Part shown: piece after piece, positions 41,744 to 51,157 of the stretch
Numbering within the stretch: position 1 is the stretch's first letter
Layout: each line of letters starts with the position of its first letter
Source: JBDHTS01 sp044221445
GTDB taxonomy: Bacteria; Pseudomonadota; Alphaproteobacteria; Micavibrionales; Micavibrionaceae
Length of the DNA: 64,000 bases
Direction of reading: 5' to 3'
NCBI GenBank assembly: GCA_044221445.1
Contig: JBGAPF010000003.1
Location: 124,001-188,000, forward strand
The notes under the pieces: model-generated
Seen by the model: only the letters and a program-made list of their open reading frames with translations
Databases searched by the model: none
Told to the model about the DNA's origin: nothing
Made by a program: the position numbers and the translations under genes

Positions 41744-42318
41744 GCCCGTCCCGCCGCGCCGGACAGCATGGCCGGGTCCACGCCAAGGCGGCGGATGGCG
41801 GCTTCCCATTTATGGTCGGGATCGGTGTAAAAAATAAGGCCGGGATCGGCGTCCGCCACCAGCCAGGCGTTTTCCTGCAGTTCCTGTTCCAGCTGGCCCG
41901 CCGTCCATCCGGCATAGCCGAGGATGAAAAGCATGTCCTTCGGTCCGCGTCCCTCGGCGATGGCGCGCAGGGCGTCGACCGTCCCGGTAACGCCGAAATC
42001 CCTGCCGACCCGCACGGTGTCTTTCTGGCTGTAATCCTGGCTGTGAAGGATGAACCCCCGCGCCTCCTCCACCGGCCCGCCGCCGAGAACCGTCTGGACG
42101 GAAGGCGGCGGCGCGGCGGCGTCCCCGATATGCAGCTGGTTCAGCAGGGAGCCAAGGTCGAGGCCGGGCAGCACGCGGTTGAGCACCAGTCCCATGGCCC
42201 CGTTCGCGTCATGGGCGCATACGAAAATGACGGCGCGGTGAAAGCGCGGGTCTTCCATGCCCGGCATGGCCACGAGCACGCGTCCGGCAAGCCATGGGCT
42301 CAAAGGCGTTTCCCCCAT
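41740..42318 (-). CDS. algH: YqgE/AlgH family protein (UPF0301)
   Basis: A 192-residue member of the UPF0301 family, named for a proposed regulator of alginate genes; the biochemical function is unclear. Signature segments are LAGRVLVAMPGMEDPRFHRAVIFVCAHD, GAMGLVLNRVLPGLD, VLGGGPVEEARGFILHS and FILGYAGWTAGQLEQEL. It is the first gene of a two-gene unit with dgkA. Confidence 0.92.
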   Translation of the reverse strand: MGETPLSPWLAGRVLVAMPGMEDPRFHRAVIFVCAHDANGAMGLVLNRVLPGLDLGSLLNQLHIGDAAAPPPSVQTVLGGGPVEEARGFILHSQDYSQKDTVRVGRDFGVTGTVDALRAIAEGRGPKDMLFILGYAGWTAGQLEQELQENAWLVADADPGLIFYTDPDHKWEAAIRRLGVDPAMLSGAAGRA

Positions 42319-42492
42319 GTTATCCGCCCTGTCCGTCCATCAAGCGCTCCTCTTCTTTACCGTCAGTTTTAAAGCGGTTGGGGATGGTTTGTAAACAGGC
42401 GCCGCCAGCCGTGCCCCTTATCTTCTGCTGTTTTCAAAATATTTTTTTGATATAGATCACTCTGACTGAAAGATCATCCAAGGAATGTTCCC

Positions 42493-42981
42493 ATGGCCAT
42501 TAAGGACGGTAAAAAAATCCCCCGCGTCGTGCTGAAGCGCCTGAATGCGAAGGGCGAGATCGAAGACATCGACACGGTGGATTATTTTCGGGGCCGCACC
42601 GTTCTTTTGTTTGGCACGCCGGGCGCGTTTACGCCGACTTGCGCCCAGAAACATCTGCCGGACTATATCGGCCAGGCCGAGGCTATCAAGGCCTCGGGCG
42701 TCGACGAGATCGTCTGCGTCGCCGTCAACGACCCTTATGTGATGAAACAATGGGCCGACGCCGCGCGGGCGGAAGGGAAGGTCACGATGCTGTCCGACGG
42801 CAACGCGAAATTCACGAAGGCGCTGGGTCTTGGGATGGACATTGCATGCTATGGCATGGGGTACCGCTGCAAACGGTTTTCCATGATCGTTGAAAATGGA
42901 ATCGTCCGGAACCTGCAGGTGGAAAAGTCGATCGACGATGTCGGGGTGACAGGCGCGCAGGCCTGCATGGTGCGCTACTAG
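42493..42981 (+). CDS. Peroxiredoxin, Prx5 type
   Basis: A 162-residue thiol peroxidase. The peroxidatic cysteine is in LFGTPGAFTPTCAQKHLPDY (~residue 51), followed by VDEIVCVAVNDPYVMKQWA, and an arginine in YRCKRFSMIVENG, which together define the Prx5/type II peroxiredoxin group. It reduces hydrogen and alkyl peroxides with glutaredoxin or thioredoxin. GGAATG lies seven bases before the ATG. It is a single gene, converging on the next. Confidence 0.93.
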   Translation: MAIKDGKKIPRVVLKRLNAKGEIEDIDTVDYFRGRTVLLFGTPGAFTPTCAQKHLPDYIGQAEAIKASGVDEIVCVAVNDPYVMKQWADAARAEGKVTMLSDGNAKFTKALGLGMDIACYGMGYRCKRFSMIVENGIVRNLQVEKSIDDVGVTGAQACMVRY

Positions 42982-42984
42982 AAT

Positions 42985-43821
42985 TTATTTAACGCAGGTG
43001 CCCGCCGCCGCCGCGGGTCCGGGCACGTAGGTGCAGCCCGGCTTGGCGCAGACATATTCCATATAGTCGCTGGTTTTCCTGTAGATATGCAGCCCCGTCG
43101 GGATCGGCGGGCCGCATTCCGCACTGACGGTCCAGTCTGTGCGGGTCAGGTAGGTCTGCACGGGATCAGTCGGATAGGGGATGTCGTCGCCGAAACCGCG
43201 ATAGAGGTCCCATTCTGCTTCCCGTCCGTTAAAGGCGTCCTTCAGGTCTATCGGCTTGACAGCCGGGGCGCAGGCGGGGAAGTCCGCGGGAAACTGCCGC
43301 GGGTCGTTATTGACGTACCAGCTGAAATCGATGGAGTTCTCTGCAGGGGCATATTGATGATGCTGAATGCAGCGCGCGAACGTCCACAGCCGCCCCATGG
43401 CGTCGCAGAGATAATCTCCTTCCGGCGCTTCGGCGTCGCCCGGGTCGAAATGGCCGTTCAGGTAGGAATGCCCGAAATTATGCGCCATGAACTCGAAGCC
43501 GGGGGTCGAGACGATGTTGTCCCACGGGCCCGGCGAGATCGGCATCGAGATATTGTTCTGGGCATGGACGACGAAGCTGAAGAAACAGGAATATTCCAGC
43601 ACGCTGTCCGGCTTGTAGACATAGTTCCTGTTCTGGGCGGAAAGACGCTTCGCCTCCGAATTGCTGCGCCCTTTCAGCGACTGCATATATTGCGGGTCGC
43701 AACCCCCGTCGGCCTGCGCCTTTTCAGGGGGCGCGCACAGCACCAGGACCAGCGCCGTGAACAGCACAATCCCGGCCTTGAAAAGCCGCTTCGGGCCTTT
43801 GGTTTTCAGGGCGATCCGCAT
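42985..43821 (-). CDS. Secreted hypothetical protein (278 aa)
   Basis: A 278-residue protein with a signal peptide (RLFKAGIVLFTALVLVLCAP, cleavage near AQA-D). The mature chain is rich in aromatic residues and cysteines (DGGCDPQYMQSLKGR, YSCFFSFVVHAQNNI, FARCIQHHQY, AECGPPIPTG, CAKPGCTYVPG), suggesting a disulphide-bonded periplasmic protein. The ATG at 43821 places the signal peptide at the N-terminus; the frame is open 210 bases further, but that part is arginine-rich and antisense-like. No family recognised. Four bases from the convergent peroxiredoxin gene. Confidence 0.7.
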   Translation of the reverse strand: MRIALKTKGPKRLFKAGIVLFTALVLVLCAPPEKAQADGGCDPQYMQSLKGRSNSEAKRLSAQNRNYVYKPDSVLEYSCFFSFVVHAQNNISMPISPGPWDNIVSTPGFEFMAHNFGHSYLNGHFDPGDAEAPEGDYLCDAMGRLWTFARCIQHHQYAPAENSIDFSWYVNNDPRQFPADFPACAPAVKPIDLKDAFNGREAEWDLYRGFGDDIPYPTDPVQTYLTRTDWTVSAECGPPIPTGLHIYRKTSDYMEYVCAKPGCTYVPGPAAAAGTCVK

Positions 43822-43880
43822 CGTACGATCAGTATACAGTATTTGCCGTCCCGCCGTAAAAGTTAAAAATCGTCTTGATT

Positions 43881-46316
43881 TTAATAAAGGCCGCCCGTTC
43901 CCGTGCCGGCCGCGTCGGCGGGCTGGGACCCGCCTGCTGGCGCCATGCCGGGGGCCGTCGTCACCCCGTTTTCGTCCAGGACCGTCGCCCCGCTCTCGCC
44001 CGGCTCCGTCCCGTCGACGAAGGATTCCCACATCGTGTTGGTGTCGCCGGGACCGGCGCGCAGGCCGGTATGGGCGTTGATCAGCACCTGGTGGATGCCG
44101 GGCGGGACGCGGAAGGGAATGGCGGGCTGGTCTTTCAGGGCCTGGGCCATGAAGGATTTGAAGACCGGCACGGCGACGGTCGCGCCCGTTTCCCGCTTGC
44201 CCATGGTGCGCGGTTCGTCAAAGCCGACGAAGACGCCGACCACGAGGTCGGGCGAAAAGCCGACGAACCAGGTGTCTTTGGAGTCATTGGTCGTGCCGGT
44301 TTTTCCTGCCAGAGGGCGATTCAGGTCGCGGATCGCCGTGCCCGTGCCCCGCTGCACGACGCCTTCGAGGATCGAGACCATCTGATAGGCGTTGCGCGGG
44401 TCGGCGACCTGGGCCCGTGTATCGGGCACGACGGGGGCGTCCTGGTTGTTCCATTCGATCAGGCCGCTGCAGTCCTGGCAGGGACGCATGTCGTGCGCGA
44501 AGATGGTCCGCCCCCGTCTGTCCTGGATCCGGTCGATGAAGGTCGGGGCGATCTTGTGGCCGCCGTTGACGAACTGGGCGTAGCCGGTGGTCAGGCGCAG
44601 CAGCGTCGTTTCCCCGGCGCCAAGCGCGTAGGACAGGTAATGCGGCATGCCGTCCATGACGCCGAACCGCGACGCCATGTCGGCCACCTTGTCCATGCCG
44701 ACGAAGCTGGCGAGGCGCACGGTCATCAGGTTGCGCGACTTTTCGACCCCGACGCGCAGCGTGGTCGGCCCGAGGAAATCGTCATGATAGTTTTTCGGCA
44801 CCCATTTCGGCATGCCGGGACCCTGGTCGCCGATGAACGGCGCGTCCTGCACCAGCGACGCGGGCGTAAAGCCGTTTTCGAGCGCCGCCAGATAGATGAA
44901 CGGCTTGAACGCGGAGCCGGGCTGGCGCATTGCCTGCGTCGCCCGGTCGAATTCGGACTGGGCATAGCTCCAGCCGCCCTGGATGGCGAGCACCCGCCCC
45001 GTATGCGGGTCCATCGCGACCAGCGCGCCGCTGACCAGCGGCATCTGGCGCAAAGACCAGGTGCCGTCGGGCTTGCCGTCCTTGTCTTTCGCCGGGGCGA
45101 CCAGCACGACGTCGCCGTCCTGCAGCAGCTGGCGCATCGAGGTGAGCCCGGCCTTCGTCCACTGCACGTCGGACAGCGGCAGGGTGCCGCGCGACTCGTC
45201 CTTGAAGCCGAGCGTCGCCTTGTCCTGGGCGACGTCCAGCACCGCCGCCAGTGTCCAGTCCGCGCGCAGGCCCGCGGGTTTCATGAATTTGTCGAGGCGC
45301 GCGGCCCAGTCGCCGCCTGTGCCTACTGAGCCGAGCGGCTTGCGCCAGCCATGGCGGCGGTCATAGGCTTCGAGCCCGTCGCGCAGCGTGCTTTCCGCCA
45401 GCTCCTGCAGCGCCGGGTCGACGCTGGTGCGGACGGCCAGCCCCCCCTCGTACAGCGATTCCGCGCCGTAGCGGTCGACGATCTCGCGCCGGACTTCCTC
45501 TGCGAAATAAGGCGCGTCGAAGCTGCCGGTGTTGTCGCGGTTGACGACCAGCAGCGGCTTGGCCTGCGCGATCTCGGCCTGCGATTTCGTGATATAGCCG
45601 TCCTCGGTCAGCCGTCCGATCACCCAGTTGCGGCGGGCCAGCGCGGCCTCGGGATGGCGCTGCGGATTGTAATTGTTGGGCGCCTTGGGCAGGGAGGCGA
45701 GGAACGCCGCCTCCTCGATCTCCAGCTGGTTGAGCGGCTTGTCGAAATAGTTCAGCGATGCGGCGGCGACGCCGTAAGCGCCCTGGCCCAGATAGATTTC
45801 GTTCAGGTAAAGTTCGAGCAGCCTGTCCTTGCTCATCACCTTTTCCATGCGGTAAGAGAGGATCGCCTCGCGGATCTTGCGCTTGTAGGACACTTCGTTG
45901 GTCAGCAGGAAATTCTTCGCCACCTGCTGGGTGATGGTCGAGGCGCCGACCGGCCGCTTGCCGCTGCCATGGTTTTTAAGGTTCGACACCACGGCCCGCG
46001 CGACAGCCCAGAGATCGACGCCGCTGTGATGGTAGAAGTTTTTGTCTTCCGCCGCGATGAAGGAATGCTTCACGATATCGGGCACGGACTCGACCGGCAC
46101 GAAGACGCGCTTTTCCTCGGCGTATTCCGCCACCAGCCGCCCGTCGCCCGCATAGATGCGCGTGACCACCGGCGGGCGGTAATCCTTCAGCTGGTTGTAA
46201 TCCGGCAGGTCCTTGCTGTTGGCGGAGATGATATACGCCGCCCCGCCGACGGCGGCCATGAGACCGAGCAGCCCGAGCGAGAACAAGGCCAGAAACGTAT
46301 AGAGCAGCCAGCGCAT
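43881..46316 (-). CDS. mrcA: Penicillin-binding protein 1A
   Basis: An 811-residue bifunctional class A PBP. One N-terminal membrane segment (LLYTFLALFSLGLLGLMAAV) is followed by the GT51 glycosyltransferase with AAEDKNFYHHSGVD (catalytic Glu ~92), STITQQVAKNFLL and RKIREAILSYRMEKVMSKDRLLELYLN. The transpeptidase has SxxK in MRQPGSAFKPFIYLAALENG, SxN in GVEKSRNLMTVRLA and KTG in LAGKTGTTNDSKDTWFVG. It polymerises and cross-links peptidoglycan. The C-terminus is a glycine/alanine-rich low-complexity tail. Confidence 0.95.
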   Translation of the reverse strand: MRWLLYTFLALFSLGLLGLMAAVGGAAYIISANSKDLPDYNQLKDYRPPVVTRIYAGDGRLVAEYAEEKRVFVPVESVPDIVKHSFIAAEDKNFYHHSGVDLWAVARAVVSNLKNHGSGKRPVGASTITQQVAKNFLLTNEVSYKRKIREAILSYRMEKVMSKDRLLELYLNEIYLGQGAYGVAAASLNYFDKPLNQLEIEEAAFLASLPKAPNNYNPQRHPEAALARRNWVIGRLTEDGYITKSQAEIAQAKPLLVVNRDNTGSFDAPYFAEEVRREIVDRYGAESLYEGGLAVRTSVDPALQELAESTLRDGLEAYDRRHGWRKPLGSVGTGGDWAARLDKFMKPAGLRADWTLAAVLDVAQDKATLGFKDESRGTLPLSDVQWTKAGLTSMRQLLQDGDVVLVAPAKDKDGKPDGTWSLRQMPLVSGALVAMDPHTGRVLAIQGGWSYAQSEFDRATQAMRQPGSAFKPFIYLAALENGFTPASLVQDAPFIGDQGPGMPKWVPKNYHDDFLGPTTLRVGVEKSRNLMTVRLASFVGMDKVADMASRFGVMDGMPHYLSYALGAGETTLLRLTTGYAQFVNGGHKIAPTFIDRIQDRRGRTIFAHDMRPCQDCSGLIEWNNQDAPVVPDTRAQVADPRNAYQMVSILEGVVQRGTGTAIRDLNRPLAGKTGTTNDSKDTWFVGFSPDLVVGVFVGFDEPRTMGKRETGATVAVPVFKSFMAQALKDQPAIPFRVPPGIHQVLINAHTGLRAGPGDTNTMWESFVDGTEPGESGATVLDENGVTTAPGMAPAGGSQPADAAGTGTGGLY

Positions 46317-46355
46317 GGGATTTATATGACACAGCTGAAGGACGGGGGAAAGGTC

Positions 46356-47485
46356 CTATGGACCGGCGCGCAACAATTGCCCGTCGCGGCCTTTGGTCAG
46401 GATGTATAAAACACCGTCCGGTCCGCTCCGGATATCCTGTATGCCGTCGTCCCCGGGCACGGCGTAATCATCGTAACGCGCCGAAGACCGGCCTCTGACC
46501 GTGACGGCGCGCAGGACGGACTTTCCTGTCCCGGCGACCAGGAGCTTCCCCTGAAGCAGTGCGGTCTTTCCGTTGTAAAACAGCATCGAAGACGGATCGA
46601 TCCCGGGGGACCAGACTGCGACGGGGCCGGTCGTCCGGTCCGCGGCCAGTTTGGCGTCCTGGACGCTATGGGCCCCGCCCGGCTGTCCATGCGGCATGAA
46701 GGTGGTGACGGGCCATCCGTAATTATTGCCTGACTGTATGATATTCACCTCGTCGCGCGTATCGGGCTCCGCGCCCGCGCTCCAGATCGATCCGTTTCCC
46801 GGCTGTTGCGCAAGGCCCTGCGGGGCGCGATGGCCATAACTGAACAGTTCGGGCAAGGCGCGTTTTTCGGAAGGCAGGGCATGGCGTCCGTTCGCGAACG
46901 GATTGTCCGCGGGAATGGAGCCGTCGCGATTGAGGCGGATAATCTTGCCGAGATCGCTTTTAACGTCCTGGGCCTCGTCTCCGCAGCCGCGATCGCCGAT
47001 AACTGCCAGCACCGTCGCATCGCCCGCCATTAAAAGGCGGCCCCCCAGCGATTCCATCCTTGCGCTGCGCGGACGGGAATCGAGGAGGAGGACCGGGTTG
47101 ACAAGCGTATTGCCCTCCAGCTGCGCCCGCACGACCTGCACGCTGTTTTCAACAAGGGATCCCGCGAGGTAGGAAAAATAAATAAGATGGTTGGACGGAT
47201 AGGCGGGATCGAGAACGAGGTCGAGCATGCCGTTATGGTCGAACCGTTCCACCAGATTGGCGGGCATGCCCATAACCGGCGACCGGCTGCGCCCGTCCGC
47301 GCCGAGACGCGAAAGCGGCTCGTTATGCGCCGAGATCAGGAACCCGCCCTCCGGCAGGGGCACGGCGAAGACAGGGTGGTCGAGGTCGTCGAGCACGGGT
47401 GTGAGGGAAAAAGGCGCCGGCGGGCTCTGGCGGCCATGCCCGGCAAAAAAATCAGGATGGCTGCCAGCCAGACTCTGATTTTCAT
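46356..47485 (-). CDS. PQQ-dependent sugar dehydrogenase (YliI/Asd type) with homopolymer frameshift
   Basis: The main frame (46356 to ~47396) encodes a six-bladed beta-propeller of the glucose/sorbosone dehydrogenase family: DHNGMLDLVLDPAYPSNHLIYFSYL, LGKIIRLNRDGSIPADNPFA, ELFSYGHRAPQGLAQQP, SGNNYGWPVTTF. Its own first codon would be an internal GTG. Upstream, another frame encodes a signal peptide from the ATG at 47485 (MKIRVWLAAILIF). The frames meet at seven T's (plus-strand A's at 47445-47451): eight T's would give MKIRVWLAAILIFFAGHG and read through into SLTPVLDDLDHP. So either one base is missing in the assembly or the gene is broken. Periplasmic when intact. Confidence 0.8.
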
Positions 47486-47509
47486 GGATCTGCCCTATCC
47501 ATCAGGGAG

Positions 47510-48298
47510 TCAGGAAGCGACGGCCATGCCGTCTGTCATTGGGCCGTGGGCGCGGCCGTGGATAAACTGGTCGATATAGGGGTTGCCGCAATCGTCCATT
47601 TCCTCGATCGGGCCGTGCCAGATGATCTTTCCCTGCCAGATCAGCGCGACGTTGTCGGCGATCTTGCGCACGCTGGCCATGTCGTGGGTGATGGACAGCG
47701 CCGTTGCCCCCAGATCCTTGACGCAGTCGACGATCAGTTCGTTGATGACGTCGGCCATGATGGGGTCGAGGCCCGTGGTCGGTTCGTCGAAGAACAGGAT
47801 CTCGGGGCTGGCCGCGATGGCGCGGGCAAGGCCGACCCGCTTCTGCATCCCGCCCGACAGCTCGCCAGGATATTGCTGGCCCACCGCCTCGTCCAGGCCG
47901 ACCGCCTTCATCTTCTCGATGGCGATGCCATAGGCGTCGTGACGGTCCACGCCGCGCCCCTGCACCAGGCCGAAGGCGACGTTTTCCCAGACTTTCAGTG
48001 AATCGAACAAAGCCGCGCCCTGGAACAGCATGCCGAATTTGCGCATCATCGCGTTGCGCTCCTGGGAATTGTAATGCGTCGTATCCTGGCCGTCGACCGT
48101 GATCGACCCGGAATCGGGCGCGATCAGGCCCAGGATGCATTTCAGCATGACCGATTTCCCCGTGCCGGACCCGCCGATTACCACCAGCGACTTGCCCTTG
48201 GGCACGGCCAGGTCGATCCCCTGCAGGACCTGCTTGCGCTTGAAGGATTTTTTCAGGCCCTTGAGTTCGATCATCGGCGTCGCGGCGGCATCGGTCAT
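47510..48298 (-). CDS. mlaF: MlaF-type ABC transporter ATPase
   Basis: A 262-residue ATP-binding subunit of a phospholipid (MCE) transporter. Walker A is VVIGGSGTGKSVMLKC, the signature LSGGMQKRVGLARAIA, Walker B EILFFDEPTTGLDP and the H-loop SITHDMASVRKIAD. The LDPI and ...DCGNPYIDQFIHGRA tail match MlaF. The ATG at 48298 overlaps the mlaE stop by four bases, deciding the start. The partner substrate-binding mlaD and periplasmic mlaC are not in this window; the next gene is the sugar dehydrogenase. Confidence 0.92.
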   Translation of the reverse strand: MTDAAATPMIELKGLKKSFKRKQVLQGIDLAVPKGKSLVVIGGSGTGKSVMLKCILGLIAPDSGSITVDGQDTTHYNSQERNAMMRKFGMLFQGAALFDSLKVWENVAFGLVQGRGVDRHDAYGIAIEKMKAVGLDEAVGQQYPGELSGGMQKRVGLARAIAASPEILFFDEPTTGLDPIMADVINELIVDCVKDLGATALSITHDMASVRKIADNVALIWQGKIIWHGPIEEMDDCGNPYIDQFIHGRAHGPMTDGMAVAS

Positions 48299-49134
48299 GA
48301 GAAAAACAGCTGGGTCAGAAGGTAGTTGGAAATCAGGATCAGGATCGAGGCGGAAACCACGGCGTTGGTCGTCGCCGCGCCCACGCCCTGCGCGCCGCGG
48401 CCCGAATGATAGCCGTGATAGCATCCCATCAGCGCGACGATCAGCCCGAACACGCCCGCCTTCGTCAGGCCGGACAGCACGTCGACGGGTTCCAGGATCG
48501 TCCATGTCTGGTGCAGGTAGCTGCCCGGGCTGAACCCCAGGCGGTAAATGCTGACGATATAGCCGCCGAACACGCCGATGATGTCGCCCACCAGAACCAG
48601 CAGCGGCAGCGTCACCGCGCCCGCGAGCACGCGCGGGGCGATCAGGTATTTAAACGGGTGGACGGACAGGGTCGACATCGCGTCGATCTGTTCCGTGACG
48701 CGCATCGTGCCGATTTCGGCGGCGATGGCGGCGCCGACCCGGCCCGCTACCATCAGCCCGGCGAGGACGGGCGCCAGTTCGCGGGTCACGGACAGGACGA
48801 CGACCCCCGCGATCGCGCTTTCGGCGTTGAAGCGGGCGAACCCGGTATAGCTCTGCAGCGCCAGCACCATGCCGGTGAACACCGCCGTCATGCCGACGAC
48901 CGGCAGGGAATAGAAGCCGATATCGACGAACTGGCGCAGCACCAGCCGCGGGAAGAACGGCGGCATGAAGACATGGATGACGGATTTGATCATGAAGATC
49001 ATCAGCCGCCCGACCGCGCGGAAAAAGCCCATGATGGTGTGGCCGAGCGCCTCGCACAGGTCGAGCGCGGCCTCCAGCGGCGCGGGCGCGGGATTGGCCT
49101 GCCTGTTATAATCCTGCTCGATGCTGGCGGTCAT
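48295..49134 (-). CDS. mlaE: MlaE-type ABC transporter permease
   Basis: A 279-residue inner-membrane permease of the MCE lipid transport system. Diagnostic are RQFVDIGFYSLPVVGMTAVFTGMVLALQ, ELAPVLAGLMVAGRVGAAIAAEIGTMRVTEQIDAM and the C-terminal GVGAATTNAVVSASILILI. Five or six membrane segments. It forms an operon with mlaF by ATGA overlap. Role: retrograde phospholipid transport that keeps outer-membrane asymmetry. Confidence 0.93.
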   Translation of the reverse strand: MTASIEQDYNRQANPAPAPLEAALDLCEALGHTIMGFFRAVGRLMIFMIKSVIHVFMPPFFPRLVLRQFVDIGFYSLPVVGMTAVFTGMVLALQSYTGFARFNAESAIAGVVVLSVTRELAPVLAGLMVAGRVGAAIAAEIGTMRVTEQIDAMSTLSVHPFKYLIAPRVLAGAVTLPLLVLVGDIIGVFGGYIVSIYRLGFSPGSYLHQTWTILEPVDVLSGLTKAGVFGLIVALMGCYHGYHSGRGAQGVGAATTNAVVSASILILISNYLLTQLFFS

Positions 49135-49215
49135 GCGCGTCCCTGTTCAAACACCCGCGCAGACTATATGATTCAATTGGCAAAATCCAGAGCCGCCGGA
49201 CAGGACCCTGACAGG

Positions 49216-49878
49216 ATGAACAGAATTCCCCCTTCCGACCTGACCGACATGGCCGCCCTCGCGGACACCCATCCCTTACGGGTCGACCTGGTTTATGCCG
49301 ACGCGGCGCATCCCGAGAATATTTTCAAGGCCGCCCTGTACCGGCCCGGCGCGACGCTCTGGCTGCACACCCTGTTCGCGCCTATCGTCATTAAAGCGGC
49401 CCGTTCGCTGCACGACCGGTACAACGCGCGGCTGGTCCTGAAAGACGGGCTGCGGCCGGTCGAGGCGCAGGCGGCGATGCAGGGGACGGCCATCGTCCGC
49501 GCCAACCCCCAATGGTGCGAGGGCGACAGCCGCCTGCTTTCGAAGCCCGGCCAGGGCGGCCATCCGCGCGGCATGGCGGTCGACGTGGCGGTCGAGGATG
49601 CCGCGACCGGACAGGCATGGGACATGGGCACGGCGTTCGACACGATGACGCCCGAATCCGCCCGCGCCTGCCGCGACTTTCCGCCGGAAATCATCGACCA
49701 CCGCGCCCGGCTGGAACGGGCCTTCGCCGAATCGGCCGCCCTGCTCGACCTGCCGCTGCTGCCGCTGCCGTCCGAATGGTGGGATTTCCGCTTCCCTGGA
49801 TCGTTCACGGAAAACTATGCGCCCGTATCCGACATCGATTTGCCGGAGATCATGCGGATGACGGCCTATAAAACATAG
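49216..49878 (+). CDS. M15D D-alanyl-D-alanine dipeptidase-like protein, altered zinc ligand
   Basis: A 220-residue VanX/DdpX-family protein. The first zinc motif is present as GQGGHPRGMAVDVAV (His and Asp ~120-127), and RLVLKDGLRPVEAQ fits the conserved RxxR-type basic site. The second motif, normally ExxWH with catalytic Glu and zinc His, reads PSEWWDFRFPGS, so the last ligand is Asp rather than His. It may be a variant metal site or a non-peptidase. AGGA ten bases before the ATG at 49216 supports the start. Its last 13 bases overlap the convergent alr. Confidence 0.78.
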   Translation: MNRIPPSDLTDMAALADTHPLRVDLVYADAAHPENIFKAALYRPGATLWLHTLFAPIVIKAARSLHDRYNARLVLKDGLRPVEAQAAMQGTAIVRANPQWCEGDSRLLSKPGQGGHPRGMAVDVAVEDAATGQAWDMGTAFDTMTPESARACRDFPPEIIDHRARLERAFAESAALLDLPLLPLPSEWWDFRFPGSFTENYAPVSDIDLPEIMRMTAYKT

Positions 49879-50951
49879 GCCCGCTTCCACCGCCGTCCCA
49901 GCCCGGTCAGCACTTCATAGCCGATCGTCCCCAGCGACGCCGCCAGGGCGTCCGCGTCCTGGTGCGGGCCGATGATTTCAAGCCGGTCGCCGGGAACGGC
50001 CTGCGCGTCGCCCAGATCGACGATGATCAAGTCCATCGAAACGCGCCCGACGATCGGGCACGGCGTGTCGCGATAATAGAGCTGCGCCCGGTTGCCGCCC
50101 GCGCGCAGAAACCCGTCGGCATATCCCAGCGCGACCGTGCCCAGCCTGGTCTTTTTCGCAAAACGATACGTGGCGCCGTATCCCGCCGTTTCGCCTTTTT
50201 GCGCGTGCCGGACCTGCAGCAATCGTGTTGCCAGCCTCACCGCCGGACGCATCGGGTTCGTCTGTTCCGGGAGGGGATTGAGTCCGTAAAGTCCCATGCC
50301 GGGACGGATCATATCGTAATGCCAGGCCTTGTCCCGAAAGGCGCCGGACGAATTGGCGAGCGAACGCGGGATGCCTGGAAAACGCGCGGCAGCCGTTTCG
50401 AAACGCGCCGCCTGTTCGACGGTCATGGCATGGTCTCTTTCATCCGCGCAGGCGAAGTGGCTCATGACGAACCGCACATCGATGCCCTCAAGATGGCTGC
50501 TGTCGGCCATCAGCTTTTCCACCTCGTCCGCGCCGAGGCCGAGCCGGTTCATTCCCGTATCGAAATGCAGCAGGGCGGGCAGTTTCCGGCCGCTCCGGCG
50601 CGCCCGGTCCCGCCAGCGTTCGATTTCTTCCAGGCTGTTCAGAACGGGCGTCAGATTCCGCGCGATATAGTCGTCTTCGGCGCCCTGCCACAGCCCGCCG
50701 AGAATATAGACCGGATGGTCGGTCAGGGACCGCAGCGCGATTCCCTCCTCCACCGTCGCGACGAAGAACTGGCGGCAGCCTTCCCGCGCCAGAACCGGCG
50801 CGACCTGCGCCATGCCGAGGCCGTAAGCGTCCGCCTTGACCACGCCCGCGACCGCGCAGCTTGCCGCGCAGGACTGGCGGAAGGCCCGGTAGTTCGCGGC
50901 GACGGCGTCGAGATCGATCATCAGCAGGCCGGGCGTCGTGTCTGGGGTCAT
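49866..50951 (-). CDS. alr: Alanine racemase
   Basis: A 361-residue PLP enzyme that makes D-alanine for peptidoglycan. The PLP lysine is in GVVKADAYGLGMAQV (~residue 35), LLHFDTGMNRLGL and the C-terminal ALGYADGFLRAGG with the catalytic Tyr region RVSMDLIIVDLG are standard. The ATG at 50951 (MTPDTTPGLLMIDLDAVAANY) fits the family start; the frame remains open 135 bases upstream across the nrdB promoter. It is divergent from nrdB and convergent with the D-Ala-D-Ala dipeptidase-like gene, two D-alanine-related genes end to end. Confidence 0.93.
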   Translation of the reverse strand: MTPDTTPGLLMIDLDAVAANYRAFRQSCAASCAVAGVVKADAYGLGMAQVAPVLAREGCRQFFVATVEEGIALRSLTDHPVYILGGLWQGAEDDYIARNLTPVLNSLEEIERWRDRARRSGRKLPALLHFDTGMNRLGLGADEVEKLMADSSHLEGIDVRFVMSHFACADERDHAMTVEQAARFETAAARFPGIPRSLANSSGAFRDKAWHYDMIRPGMGLYGLNPLPEQTNPMRPAVRLATRLLQVRHAQKGETAGYGATYRFAKKTRLGTVALGYADGFLRAGGNRAQLYYRDTPCPIVGRVSMDLIIVDLGDAQAVPGDRLEIIGPHQDADALAASLGTIGYEVLTGLGRRWKRAYVL

Positions 50952-51007
50952 GAAATATCCGGGAAAAAAGAGGCGCCTGTTGAAAACATAAAATTCACTC
51001 TGGACAC

Positions 51008-51056
51008 ACACCATATATGGTATAAATTGCGAGATGTGATCCACAACATATGGCGT
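51008..51056 (+). promoter_or_regulatory. NrdR-box pair upstream of nrdB
   Basis: ACACCATATATGGTAT at 51008-51023 is a strong NrdR box with an intact central TATAT. A second, weaker box CCACAACATATGGCGT is at 51041-51056, starting 33 bases away, about three helical turns. TATAAA at 51021-51026 overlaps the end of the first box, so binding should repress nrdB. Confidence 0.65.
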
Positions 51057-51157
51057 ATGCCAATTGCTTGTGGAAAACACGGGCAAAAGACTCGCTTGCC
51101 CGTCCCCCCTCTGGATTCATTAACCTGCCTTTCGCGACATATCAAGGAGTACGACCC

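Noticed and set aside
48406..49215. In-frame 5' extension of the VanX-like gene, open from 48406
   Set aside because: The extension is antisense to mlaE and lacks any domain; the ATG at 49216 with AGGA ten bases upstream is the natural start.
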